Source: Prostheceraeus crozeri (Eukaryota > Platyhelminthes > Polycladida > Euryleptidae). From it: 64,000 nucleotides of DNA. The position numbers and the translations under genes were made by a program. Shown here one piece after another: positions 35,580 through 47,659 of this stretch. The notes beneath the pieces were generated by a model that saw only the letters and a list, made by a program, of their open reading frames with translations, had not been told where the DNA came from and made no database searches. The stretch spans positions 62,001-126,000 of the forward strand of contig CAJQUW010009000.1 of NCBI GenBank assembly GCA_907163375.1. Reading direction: 5' to 3'. Within the stretch, counting starts at the first letter, position 1, and each line of letters begins with the position of its first letter.

Positions 35580-36305
35580 ATCAAAATTCCGCTTTCGCTC
35601 ACTCATTTGTTCTTAATCGCCATTTCGCTCGCTCACCGCTCAGTTCCTCAAAATCATCCTTTCGCTCGCTCACCGCTCAAAATCATTGAACAATGCCGCT
35701 CCCTCGCTCATTTCTCGATAATACCCTCCTTGATTCCACAAACATTTTTATGCTCAGAGCTTTTCCATGCTTTAGATTAAATAAATACCTTTTAGGGGTT
35801 AAAGGGAAATTCATCATTTCATTTTTAGCTGAAATTTGAAACACACCATGAAATAATGTAGGCCATCATCATGCCAAATTAGCAATTGCACAAAATTAGT
35901 TGAAACAATATATTTTGATGAACATAACCACAGAATTCTTTTTGTATGCATAGAAATGGGCAATAATCTGAAGTTAATCTTCCATGATGATCACACGAAT
36001 CAGTACATACATTTCTTGGCGCATTACTCAGACGAAATTCGCAAGGTGTGTTAAGCAACTATGTATTCCGTGGACAATTGAAAATGTCATAGAAAGCATT
36101 TTTAAGACTTCAAATATTTCGCTTTCTTCATTATCTGATCTTTTTTGCTTTTTCTAAAAATGGCTCGTTCAACCGCTCGCTGATGACAAAAAATCAACGC
36201 TCGCTCGCTCAATTGTTGCTCACAGAATACTTTTTTCGTTCGATCATCCGCACATCAAAAAACTTGAAAAAATGCCGCTCGCTCGCTCAAAAGCTCTGCT
36301 TGCTG
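35580..36305. repeat. Clustered CGCTCGCTCA motifs
   Basis: Two clusters (about 35580-35720 and 36170-36305) contain at least ten irregularly spaced copies of CGCTCGCTCA or close variants, all on the same strand, in otherwise AT-rich DNA. Between them lies ordinary AT-rich sequence. Spacing is not constant, so this is not a simple tandem repeat. Confidence 0.7.
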
Positions 36306-37058
36306 GACATTGTTATATGAGAATTTACATGGTGACAAAGCAAGCAGGATTAAGAGGCGAATGCTTTCAAATTATTATATAGAACCATTTTGCAAGTGTA
36401 AAATTTTCTAGTTTAATTTAATCATTTTTATTAGGAGGTTTAATTTATATTTTTTGTAAACTTGACCAATATTAAGCAAGATATTTTATAAAACCATATT
36501 CAAGATTTCTGGGCTCATGAAATACCTAAATAAAGACGAGCGCTAACTTCAAGTCAGTGTGAATATACAGTTTCAAGGACATGCCACTTTTGTGCTTTTG
36601 GCTGTTTCTACTTCTCCATTTCTTCCTTTTCTTTGGGTGTTGAGCCGGTTGATGAATCAAAACATGTGTCTGATATGTGTTATAGCGAGGAACACAACAG
36701 AACACATCTTCTGAATAATTTCAGTCAAGAATAAAATTATCAGTTATATTGTCTACTTCAATGACAAAAGCAAGATGTGGGCGTGAAATTTTGATTTTAT
36801 TAGCATCCTCTCAACCTGCTTCATGCCTGAGGTGTCACACATTTGTTAATTTATCAATTTAGCAAGATATTGCATGATGTAATTCAAATAAAACATTGTC
36901 ATCTACCGATCTTTCATGTTTTGACGCTGGCTAACTCCAACTTCTTGCCCAAGTATTTTCAGCGGCCGTTGATGTAAACAAAAATCGCGGCTTCAGCGCA
37001 AGTAACGGTGAATGAATGAAAGCAGGCAGTCTTCCCTAATCCTAGGTCTGTGGTCGAG

Positions 37059-38221
37059 ACGGATGTTCAGACAGCGAAAGAGAGTTGTGTGCGTGTGAGG
37101 CAGTAAGCGCACGCGCGCGCGCCAATTTTGGCTTTCCCGATAGACATAATGCTTTGCTCTCTCCAATTTTTGCAATGAAACCATTGATATAGATCCCACC
37201 TATTTTTATATCAATGAATGTGTAGGTGTTTGTCGGCTTCTCAGCCGTGGTGACCTCTTTGGTGCGTGTGTGCATGTGGGCTTTGCCGCCTATGATGCGG
37301 TATTACTGTGTCTCGTAGGTGTTTGTCGGCTTCTCAGCCGTGGTGACCTCTTTGGTGCGTGTGTGCATGTGGGCTTTGCCGCCTATGATGCGGTATTACT
37401 GTGTCTCCCAGTCTCCCATGTATGGCGTCACACTCTTGCCTTCCATTCTCGTGCGTCAAATTACATGACGTCATATTTTCGCATAATTGGGACCTAAAGT
37501 GAAAGTCGGATATACATTTCTGTCTATATCATTGTGATGTGTTGGCCTGAGTAATAAGAAAGCGAATCGACGCGGAACGCTGGCCTTTTTGATTTGCAAC
37601 ACTACAGAATGAAACTCTATGCAATTCGTGATCGAGGCGCGGTGCCTAAATATAGTAAGGGAAGCGCAACCCAACTGTTCCTAGCTTCCCCTAATGTGAG
37701 AGAGGCCACTACATCAACAGTAGCAGATAGATGACGTTCAGACAAGACTACAATCAGATGATCAGCGCTCTCCAATGAATGCAGAGTAATGCATCTGACT
37801 CGAACACCCAGATTCGGCAGAATTCCGTAATTATTTTTACGTGATTGATGTGACGCTATGTTTAGCACTGCAGATGAGATCATAACCACGCCTTTCGTTC
37901 GAAGGGAATATACTGAAAAAATGACAGTCGAGGCCGTGAGAAACGCAAGAAAATGTTGGCCTTGCCTCATTTTTTCTCGAGAAAATGTGGTCTGGACAGA
38001 GAGGGGATATAGTAATCTCAGCCCCTTGAGTACGGCGGTTAAGCGACATGAGCAATTACTTCTCATGTGCACATTCACTTGGCCTTAAAAATGTTCAGGA
38101 AATTGTTATTAAAAATTCAGCTTTATTGAAAATTAATGTTGTAACGTCGCTGGTATAGAAATAGTATTTCAATGCCGAGTGAAGGCCTATGGTCTGGGAG
38201 CACGCGACGCCACTGCATAAA
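37059..38221. other. Spacer with one tandem duplication
   Basis: Contains a short GC microsatellite near 37110-37120 and the 93-bp duplication at 37222-37407. Open frames of 60-150 codons on both strands show no recognisable motif. Confidence 0.5.
37222..37407. repeat. Perfect 93-bp tandem duplication
   Basis: Two head-to-tail copies beginning GTAGGTGTTTGTCGGCTTCT at 37222 and 37315, identical over the unit. The frame through them repeats because 93 is divisible by three. Confidence 0.9.
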
Positions 38222-39418
38222 ATTAATTGTACCGATGAAAATGGAATTAAAAACTTGAAATTTCAGCCAAGAAAGCACAATAAGATGTCAACGTCTTTAA
38301 TATTCAGGTTAATTTCCACTTAATTGTGATGCTTGTTAGCAAATGTTCATTCCTTTTGATATCAAACTTGGTTCATACTACTTGTAAAGGGGTTTCATCA
38401 TAGAGTAGGGATATATAGGTAGAGTGTCGACTCAAAAAAGTATCTGTATACAGTAAAACTTTTTATATCAAAAGTGTTTTTGGAGACTACGTTTCTGCGG
38501 TCCAAAAAAATATTTGAGCAGTTTTGAAAAAGCTAAATTTTTGCCAATTTAAATACTACCGACATGACGCTCCGTTATAAGTAGTATGAAACAAGTTGGA
38601 TATCAAAAGGAATGAACATTCGCTAACAAGCATCGTAACTAAGCGGAAATTGTGCTGATGATCAAGGAAATCTTATTAACGCCGTTATAATGGAAGTCTT
38701 CATGAAAAAGTCGAGTGTTGTGCTGTCGTGGCTGAAATTTCATATATTTAATTCAATTTTTGGTCTTGACTTTATGATTCACTAAATTAATGTTTCACTT
38801 CTTGAATCTGGATAGTAATGTGGACCCATTGGCATGCTTCAAAGTTAATTGAAATCATTGTCTTTGATTCTGTTATTTTGCTCTACCAGTGGCAGGTTGC
38901 TTATGAAATAATCACGCTTTAGAGGATTCTCTTGAGGTTCAGCATGAAAGCAATAGCAGGTCATCAAGTTGCCAATTTAACAAGCATTACCTCTTAAAGG
39001 CTGTCATGACACGGACGATCTGTAAAATAATCGTCCGTCTGCTTTATGCCATCATTATCAGTCAATTCCGTTGTAATTTCTTCAAAACTTCATGAATGTG
39101 CATATCTCACATTTGGAAACAATTCCGACTGTATCCCCCTGGAGTTCATTTGATAAAATCGAAAGTATATACACATTGGTGATTTAATAAATGCGGAGTT
39201 ACCACTCTACCTATATATCCTTACTCTGGTTTCATTTCGGTAGTATATAAACAATAATTTGGAAAAATAGCTTTTTAAAACTGCTCAATTAATTTTTTGG
39301 ACCGCAGGAACGTAATCTCCGAAAAACACTGAATCTTTTCATATAAAAAGTGTCACTGTATAGAGATACTTGTTTGAGTCGACACTCTGCCTACTACTGG
39401 TATATATTTAGTCTATGT
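38222..39418. mobile_element. Outer hAT-like element, inverted and split
   Basis: Parts at 38222-38390 and 39236-39418 are two pieces, in reverse orientation, of the same family as 15920-16767. They join into one element when the 829-bp insertion between them and one target copy are taken out. The far end of the outer copy is missing near 38222. Confidence 0.75.
38399..39227. mobile_element. Inner hAT-like element, 829 bp
   Basis: Same family as 15920-16767, starting CATAGAGTAGGGATATATAG. It is flanked by a perfect 8-bp duplication GGTTTCAT (38391-38398 and 39228-39235). It inserted into an inverted copy of its own family. No coding capacity. Confidence 0.85.
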
Positions 39419-39540
39419 TCTAGACATTGACGGAATCAATTCTTACATACTATGGACATCACTACATCCAGAATGGGAGCACGTACTAACTGATATGTAA
39501 ATCACATATAATATATTCTATTGTTATTTTTACTTTTCAA

Positions 39541-39849
39541 GGAAAGAACTATAGAAGAAGACTCGTCCTAAGAGAGGTTGGCCGGACCCTCGTGGAACCC
39601 CTCATTCAAAGACGTCTTACGATACTGCAGCTGCAGCTTCAGGTCAAACGCACGATAAGGAAAGTTGGATTTGAGGGAACGCCTTCAGAAAATCGGCACC
39701 ATAGTATTCCACCCCTGGCGACAGCGAGAGATGTCATTTGTGTGAAGAAAGACGCCAAATTCGTTTGGGTTGTGCAGTCTGATCGGTTCGTTTACGAAGA
39801 CCATTCAATTCAAGTGACGAAATGTAATAACTGTATCGATGCTGAATAA
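39541..39849 (+). pseudogene. Transposase C-terminal remnant, piggyBac-like
   Basis: A frame of about 100 codons reads RRRLVLREVGRTLVEPLIQR, then RHHSIPPLATARDVIC and ends CNNCIDAE. The first part resembles the segment before the zinc-binding tail of PGBD-type piggyBac transposases; the Cys pairs are partly lost. I see no terminal repeats. Other transposase families are possible. Confidence 0.35.
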
Positions 39850-42815
39850 GGATATAGTTTTGATACTTTTTCTATACATATACAGGAATCCTTGTTTCAT
39901 TTATGCAAGCTGCCAAGAAAATCACGTGACTCTAATGTTTGTGGAATAAAACAGGAAATATCGCCATGTAACGTTTAGTCTCTATCTGAAGAATTAGTGT
40001 GCTAACATATTGTATGTGCGGAGTAGAACGGTTACTGAGTATGATATAAGGTACTTAATGAACCTCAAGGAAAAGCAAGGATTCTTTCCATTTTCCACCT
40101 ATCTCTCTCTCTCTCTCCATGCCTTTTGATGTATTAGTTATAGGCTATGCATCTTAGCTGCATCTTACAAGGATGCGGAGTCCCGGAGTCCTATCATTTT
40201 TGCTGGAGCGGAGTCCTATCAAATGATGGGACTCAGCCTCCGGATTTCGGTCCACAACTATAACCGAAATATAATACAAACAAATTATTTATCCTCGTGC
40301 ATGGCTGTCACTGCCTTGATGTCAACTTTCTCCGTCAAACAAAAGTACAGAGACACTGTTGCATGCAAAGCTTGTAATAGTTGAGGGAATGAACCGTGAT
40401 AGTGAAAAGAGGATTGTCTTTTCACTCAGTGATTTAGTAGAGAGCAAGCCTTCCTAGCCTCGATCACACCTACACACCAAAGGTCACATCAGAGACAAAA
40501 ATGAAATTCTAGTTTGTTTCAGATCATTACTTCTTACCCTCACGTTAATCGTGTGTGATGGCTCCTCCAAAGCGCATCTTAAAATCGAAAGTGTACTCAT
40601 ATTTTTTGAAGAAGGATGGGAGATTGTCCTGCCTGGTAGAGATGGGAGGAACCGAGTCGTATGCATCCAACTCAAAGCGACATTTAATTAACTTTCATTG
40701 AAAATGATTGATAATTGATGCAGCAATAATCATTAAAGATAGGTTCAGTCAAGCCTATAATGATCTATGATGTAGGTTAACAGTTTTTCTACAAAAATAG
40801 GCTATGTATGCTTGCCACCCGGAGTCGGAGTCCTATCAACCCCCGGAGCCGGAGTCGTAGTCCTATCAAAGTGATAGGACTCCGCATCCCTGGCATCTTA
40901 TAATCGCATTTGTAGAAATGCATATTCATATTATACAAAGTATGTAGTATTACATATCCATGAATGCACTTAAATGTACATTGTAGGTTGCTTGCATCTA
41001 TAAATGTTCTTCGCAAGAGATATACATGTTTTTATCTTAAAAAGTTAGCATAAAGCATGAAAACAAAAACGGTCAAACCGGTGGAGGTCTGACCGGCGCC
41101 GATATATTGCAGCTGTTTATTCACATCAACAAGGGATTCCCTTCCTTTTAGAACGTATGCCGAATGTATGCCAAAATATACATCGGCTCCATCCTCAGAC
41201 ACCTATATTTCGTTAATCCATCCGTCGAATTTAAATGCATCGTGCCTCTGGCATCACTTTCGAATTTTATGCATTTGCCATCGATAGTACCCATGTACAA
41301 AACTAATAAGCCTACAGAATACTTGAAAGGAAATTATGAAAACTTCTGTGATAGATCATGAAGTCTTAATGCTTTTTAATTGGTTAAGATAGGAAATTTG
41401 AAATTTTCAAGCCATCAATGTCCAATAAACAGCGAAAATGTTTCTAAGATTAACATTGTGATTTCAGTTTCAGAAGAAATTGTCTTCCATAGAACGCAAT
41501 GTGCTCCTCAATTTGATATTGAGCAATGAAATTCTGAAAATATTTTGTACACAATGAATTTTCCATAAAGATGAAGAAAATGTCTTCTATGTGTGGATAG
41601 AATGAACAATGTAAGATTGCTTATTGCGAGCGAAGGAAAGATATAATGTATAATGCCACGTCAATGATTGATATCGTATCCAGAATTTCATCCGTGGATG
41701 ATCCATAGAGTGTTGTAGGTTTTAAAGCGTGTCATTACCTACATATTCTTGTGTATTCTAAGATCTGATTAAGTGCGATATTTATTTCGATGAGCCTGTG
41801 GAAATCATAGATTGCAAGATGCTTTCTTGTAATCTGATTGATCGTCGATCGAACATTGGGTTTAAAAATGCAGTTTGTATGTTCACAATTATGTACTGTA
41901 TATAGGCCATATGATACATTTGCAACTATATACATTCCTCATTTATGTCATTTGCGTCTTTCTTGCGGTATAGTGGCGGCGGAAATCAAACGTGTTTCAG
42001 CCACCTGGTTTACATGAGTTGCAGCCGACATCATGACTAAGGTATTGAGGAGTCGTCAAGAAAACTACATGCTATTTTGCAGTGCAATCAGTAGAAGGTC
42101 CGTGACGACATTAAGTTAAATGTGAAAGTCAAAGAATTGGATTGTTTATTTCTGTCTAATTCTATCCAATTATGAGGTGCAAGAAATACAACTGAAATCA
42201 AAGTCCAACGCAATGGTCATCCGCTCACTTCCAGAGCATTTTCGGTGTAATTGTATGTTACACCACGAGTTATTTCAACGACGGCGAAGCTTGAGCGATT
42301 GCTGCAGCCGAATTGCAACACATGAGAATTTTTTCTCAATTAGCACATGAGGAAGGAAGTGCCTGTTAATTCGAGAATCAATGATACCGGTTACTTTACG
42401 ACTAGCGGTAGTAAGTGATAGGATGAGTAAGTGTGGTGTACAATATTCTCTGCAAACAAGCACAGGTGACTTCAATGGGCAATTCATTTTTACATCGGCA
42501 AGGCATTTGGACTTGATGGAATGGAAGACTACCCTCATGAAAAGCTTTCATGAGATCTCATGTGATTTGATGCAGATTCATGAGATTTTTATGAGAGCTC
42601 ATTAGATTATGATATTCTCATGATATTCTCATAAGAAAATATTTATGATGTTCTCATGATGCTTTGATGAGGATATAATGAGTGGTAATGAGAACATTCA
42701 TGAGGTTTTTTATAAAAATAAGTTTATAAGTAAGTAGTAAGGTATGTACGCTAGCCGCGAAAGGAAGGAGTCATAAGAAAGCTTATTCAGTCGATGAGAA
42801 TCTTCACGTTTAGTC
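39850..42815. other. Spacer with LINE tail and small repeats
   Basis: No gene. A CT microsatellite lies at 40102-40119. Several GGAGTCCTATCA-type motifs occur at 40165-40245 and 40815-40885, related to the GGAGTCC motif in the lectin duplications. Near 42535-42720 there are many TCATGA/CTCATGA motifs. A LINE tail lies at 40550-40690. Confidence 0.5.
40550..40690 (+). repeat. LINE 3'-end fragment
   Basis: Shares about 140 bp (GTGTGATGGCTCCT onwards, with AATCGAAAGTGTACTCATAT) with 50518-50700, where it follows the C-terminal coding relic of a LINE. Here only the tail remains. Confidence 0.6.
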
Positions 42816-43200
42816 TACAGGGTGAGTCAGAATAGTGGACCCGAGTTTCCATCGAGATTGCGGCAGATAAAGCCAAGGAATAAACGTGCTTCAACATCTA
42901 AACATTCTATAAAACATAAAATTCTATCTAAATTATATATTGTTTGAATTAATTATTATTTATTTGATATAATTTGTTTGTTTTAGTTATTTGATATAAT
43001 TTGTTTGTTTTAGTTATTGGATTTGAATTTATCAGATGGCTTACACTATCGAAGAAAAGGTTTATTTAGTATCTTGGTGTATTACTTATGAAATTTGAGG
43101 ATGGTAAAGAAGCGCCAGAAAGGAAAAGGTTATTTGAGACCGCATTATTCTCTTCGTGTGGCGTCAATTCTTAAACGAAAATGTGTATAAAGGATAAAAA
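42816..43200 (+). pseudogene. Mariner-like 5' end remnant
   Basis: Begins near 42821 with CAGGGTGAGTCAGAATAGTG, like the end of some mariner-type elements. At 43036 a short frame MAYTIEEKVYLVSWCI resembles the N-terminus of transposases of this superfamily but stops after 20 codons. A 27-bp tandem duplication lies between them (42961-43017). Confidence 0.35.
42961..43017. repeat. 27-bp tandem duplication
   Basis: Two copies of a unit containing TTTGATATAATTTGTTTG, head to tail. Confidence 0.8.
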
Positions 43201-43736
43201 GCAACATTATAGAATATATCACATCAATCTGCAACAGCCTTTTCGAAGTGATGCATGTGCTGTATAATTTGACTTAATAGCATTACTATGCAAGATGTTG
43301 AAAATATACAATCACAGTTCAAAATAATGGTTTATTCATGCGAATATTGAAATAGTATTGTGGACATGGCGTGGGAATGGTCTGGGTAACGTGGCGAGGC
43401 TAAGAGAGCCTCAACAAATAAAAAATGCCAGAAAAGTAAATTTAGAAGCATGAAAAAGCAGCTGTTAATTTATTAATGATATGAACATCATGAAATTTGA
43501 TGAGATATTTCCTGCGAAAACGTTCCAAACCCGTGTGAAATTTCATGAGACATATATGAGAAAAAATCTCATAAAAATCATGTTGAATTTTCCTGAGGGT
43601 ATTTCTCATTTTGACTTTGTCAAGGAGATACTTGATCTTCAACAGAGAAGGAACGACAAGTTTTACAGCGGTTGGATAAATTGTTGTTTTGTATTGATCT
43701 CAACAATATAATTTCTTGGCAAACGGGCCTTCATTA

Positions 43737-44497
43737 GAATTCAAATTTTAAGGTGGGAAACTGAAGTAATGTTGCTACCATTTTTTTATAAGCCACGACG
43801 ACTAAGCGTCGTTATCATCAGGGCACATATCATAAAAAGAAACTATTCAACAACATGGGATCAAAATTTGAAAAGGTGAAGATGTAAAAATAGATATTTG
43901 TAGCAATGGGCTGTGGCTTTCGGAAATCATAGTTATGCGATTATACGGCAATAGCATGTGAGCGTTTCCAAAACTAAAACTAAAAATAATAAAAAATAAT
44001 AAATAATATTATATAACAAATAATAAAAATTTCTCATAATATGATCGGATTTCCCGCCGATCACGGTCATGAAACAGATAGAACCGGGTTACATGGCAAC
44101 AATTGCAAAAAATAATGATCTGACTGAATAATAAAAATTAATGATCTGTAATAAATAATTAATTACAGAATCATAAACATCATCATGAGACTCATAAAAG
44201 ATATAAAACATTTATAAAATCTTTAGATCACGACATAATGAAAAGAGTATAAAATGTGAAGTAAATGAAGGGTTCTAGTCGATCAAAAGGCATCTATCCT
44301 CACATTCTTGCTTATTATTGATGGCAGGATTATCGCGCTGAATCGTTGTTGCCTCTTTAAGTCGCAGGCTTATTGAATATTCTGTAATCAATGTATTATG
44401 ATTTGTGCCCTGATGACAACGACGCTTAGTCGCAGAAATATATTGGCTTATAAAAAATGACAACAACATTACTTCAATTTCCCACCCTAAAATATAA
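43737..44497. repeat. Inverted arms of a Penelope-type terminal repeat, ribozyme candidate
   Basis: Arms of about 95 bp at 43737-43835 and 44402-44497 are inverse copies. Each contains CTGATGA followed by a short hairpin (CGAC, loop GCTTA, GTCG). In the right arm GAAA follows at 44435-44438, which together form the core of a hammerhead ribozyme; in the left arm GAAA is lost. Penelope-like elements carry hammerheads in their terminal repeats, and a Penelope coding relic lies at 45083-45654. I could not draw a convincing stem III. Confidence 0.4.
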
Positions 44498-45082
44498 TAT
44501 AATTTCGAATTAACGATGGATAGGCTGCGATTTCTGATATCTGATTATTTGGATTGAGGAACTTTTATTCCTATCATCATTATACAACAAGTGTAAATTA
44601 TACACATATAGCAGTGACATCCATAGACAGCAGTCCATATGTGCATACTTATGAGCCAAGGCAGAGAAAGAATGCGGTTCGACGTTTGGAAGTTTATCTC
44701 CATAGTCAAAGTTCTATCATTGTAGCTAAAATTGTTTGCGTTTTCCAAAATTTCGGGAAGCACTCGAAGGAACAAGCAGAAAATTAAACACTTGCTTATT
44801 GTAGTAAATAAAAACTTGCAATTTTCCTCATGACCACGCCTGTTCTCTGGTGAAGATACAACAAGAATTGACAATCGAAATGATAATGTCACAGAGACGT
44901 AAAATGATTAGAGCTAACATCAGTCATCGATTCTCTGATGAAGTAGCTAAATGAATATACATGTAAAAGGTCAATAAACTGTACATTACTAATAAAATCG
45001 CGCAGTAGTAACAACATTTACATTAATTTATAAAGAGAAGTTGATAAACTGAAAGAGGTAAGTGCACATGAATGTCTATGAA
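44498..45082. other. Non-coding, part of Penelope-like region
   Basis: About 100 bp near 44795-44890 (with CAATTTTCCTCATGACCACG) is repeated in inverse at 45630-45720, bracketing the Penelope coding relic. No gene seen. Confidence 0.5.
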
Positions 45083-45654
45083 TTAACATAGTCTTAGAAT
45101 GAATAATCTTTCTTTTTGAATGCACAAATTTGGGTTGAACTTTCGGATTGAAACGCTTTCTGTAATGGCGAGTTGCAAAGGGCCTCTAGGATTCTCAAAT
45201 ACACTGAATCCCTGCTTTTCTTGTTGTAGCATGTGGTCTTTTTGGTCACATTCTGTTAGGTGCCTTGTGATTGCAGACTGAGGTGGGAGTTTTGATTTGG
45301 GTCTTACGTTGGACGCATACAGCCATTTGGGTAAATGCTCCTTCTGGCGAGTAGTCAAACATCTCTCAATCTTCCCAATGTATCTTGCTCCACAAGAACA
45401 GTCGTATTTGTATATAATCATAGGTTTTTGGGTGGGTGGGATGATGTCTTTGACAGAGTTAGGAGCTAAAATTCGTGTCCGGAAGTTTGGAATGGCATTA
45501 AGATGACAGTATTTGCTTTGGATGTCTTCACGAACCTTTCTCGCAATTGTTTCACTGATTTTACCATAATATTGGATTTCATAGAAGAATTTCTTCTTTT
45601 CGGCTGAAATAGGTTTTTCTTTTTCCGCTGTGACTTTATCATTTCAATTGTCAT
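45083..45654 (-). pseudogene. Penelope-like element, GIY-YIG endonuclease end
   Basis: The frame 45083-45421 is a GIY-YIG nuclease domain: IIYKYDCSCGARYIGKIER (the IYK and YIG tracts), TTRQKEH with the catalytic Arg, ITRHLTEC, and the ES pair near AITESVSIR. The upstream frame (45466-45654) gives the linker expected in Penelope-like retroelements between reverse transcriptase and nuclease. The reverse transcriptase itself is missing, so the copy is 5'-truncated, and a phase change separates the two frames near 45460. The nuclease nicks DNA to prime reverse transcription in this class. Confidence 0.75.
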
Positions 45655-45720
45655 TTCTTGTTATATCTTCACCAGAGAACAAGCGTGATCATGAGGAAAA
45701 TTGCAAGTTTTTATTTACTA

Positions 45721-46579
45721 CAGTCTATTTTCAAAATTGCGCCAACCACCAAGTTATACACTTGCTTATCATGCTTTCATCATCATCTGGTTTTCAAAAT
45801 GGTTTCTTTAACCCTTTCAAGTATGAATTATTTTCAAAATCAGTGCTTTTTTCAAGTGCAATTTGCGGGCGTTCTAGGCATTGTACGAGGTTGAGACTGG
45901 TGCCAATAGCATCGCATTGGTCTCTTCTTTCTCTTGGTTACAACTTTTGCCGCTGAGCGATGCTGTTCCAAAAGCTACGGATCAAAATGTCCTCAAAAGG
46001 GCAGAATGGCAGAATGTGCATGAGAGGGTCAAAGTCATTTTCAGATGACTGAAATATGCTTCCGATTTCACTACTTATTATGGAAAAATCTGATAGCACA
46101 AAAACTGCCCGTGCGAATAGAGTAAATATTAAAGCTATAGTCAGTTTTGGTAATTACAGGTCAGCCTCTTTAATTGAGAGTCGAGCTTTATTATCATATA
46201 TAAACATCTTTTATGTTGTATTTTGAACGGACTATACTACGGCATTTATGGCATTTGAAGCATGCATACACTTTGACCTCCTTACTTCTTAACGATCTCC
46301 TTACTTCTTACTCCTTCTTCTCGACTCATTTCTTTCAAAATTGCATTGAAAATACTTCAACGCACTTAGAAAATATTCGCTCAAGCTTGGTTCTTGGCAT
46401 ATTATAATTATTTGAAAGCTTTTGATTCTCTACTCTAAATCACAGTTGTCTGGTGAGAACTTTGTAATGGAGAAGTTTGCCTTCTTCATTTATCCAGTAG
46501 TGTGTCAACTATCTAAAGGACCGCCATCAAGGAGTCGCTGGACTCCAATATGAAGAGAAGTGAATCTTGTGCCATTTCT
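45721..46579. other. Spacer, no gene seen
   Basis: AT-rich sequence with several short frames and no motif. A local tandem of CTCCTTACTTCTTA occurs near 46280-46310. Confidence 0.5.
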
Positions 46580-47170
46580 TGAGTACTACGAGGCTCTATC
46601 ATTTCGCCTTTTTTATTTGCAGCTCTTTGCATATGGGGTCTTTGCTAACGTCTAATTCTAATAATTTTATGATCAAGCAGGCCGGTTGATATCATCACTT
46701 TCATTCATAATGAGCAAATGCCAAATGTTGAATACTGTATTGAGCATGTTAAAAGTTGGTACGAACAAAATGGCCTCAAATTGAACGAAAAAAGACTCAA
46801 ATCCTGTTGGTCAAAAAAAATATTCCTTCTCTATCACTGTCTATATCATCATTTAAACTGTACAATCCATGAAAGTTCCTGCCGATCACCACTTATGATC
46901 ACCAATTATCTTGTAATTTGCATACTGACAACCAATGCAAGAAAGCCGCAAAACATCTGTTTTTGATGCGCGACTTTCAACAAAGGAAAATCTCATTTGT
47001 ATTTACAATCATTTTGTCTTGCCCGTCTTGGAGTACTGTAGCCCTTCATTTATTTGTTCAATTGACAAAAATTCCGAAAAGGTAGGGAAGATTCAAGCGC
47101 GATATCATCACATACATGTAATATGTGGTCTTCATTGTGATTGCGGAGAATTACTGTCTCTCGCGTAAAG
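46580..47170 (+). pseudogene. LINE reverse transcriptase fragment
   Basis: In changing frames: a palm-like stretch near 46600-46660 (FLFAALCIWG), then HVKSWYEQNGLKLNEK at 46745-46795, the segment after the FADD box, and at 46980-47150 YNHFVLPVLEYCSPSF followed by VGKIQARYHHIHVICG, the C-terminal thumb. Family as in the LINE at 14930-19430 or close to it. Several frameshifts. Confidence 0.6.
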
Positions 47171-47659
47171 AGAAATAATCAGTCACGAAGACTATTTTCG
47201 GCTATGTTCAACGACAACCATGCTCTTCCTACATGACTTCCACCAACACTGCGATTTTCTGGACATTGTGAGATGCCCTTTTGTAAAACACATAGAAGAT
47301 TTCGTTCACATATACCACATTGCACATCATAGTATCTTTGACTTAGTCTGCGATTTGCGCATTCGTCAACCTCTGTGAATATCTTATTCTGAACATCGAA
47401 TCTGTACAAATTATCATCAACTTTGAAATTTATCGATGTAGCGTCTTGTAATGGGACCGATTATTGTTATAAACTGTCGTAAATCATCTTCTGTGCTGTC
47501 TGATTTTCATTCTGATAATGAACGAGTATTATTATTAGAATTGTTTACAGACCAAAAAGTAGTTTTATGTATTTTCTCCAAAGGCAATCTTCAGATTTTG
47601 GGAATTTTTTACGGGGTTAGTGATCCAACCATACGCAATCAGCATGCTTTAAGCAATTA
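47171..47659. other. Spacer, no gene seen
   Basis: No convincing coding region. The left part may be the C-terminal end of the LINE fragment. Confidence 0.4.

Larger units (their letters stand above)
33411..37058. mobile_element. Composite TIR element with nested insertion and palindrome
   Basis: The left end GACCACAGAC (33411-33420) is cut by a hAT MITE and resumes at 34019 as CCACAGACCTAGGATTAGGG followed by AAGACTGCCTGCT. The right end at 37021-37055 is the exact inverse of that 33-bp run. A second inverted match (AAAATACTTGGGCAAGAAGTTGG) lies about 80 bp inside each end. Without the MITE the element is about 3 kb. It encodes no transposase that I recognise. Contents: an 0.8-kb palindrome and a region rich in CGCTCGCTCA. 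Confidence 0.7.

Noticed and set aside
37270-37497. Repeat-containing protein
   Set aside because: The frame repeats only because of the 93-bp tandem duplication; no motif or neighbour supports a gene.
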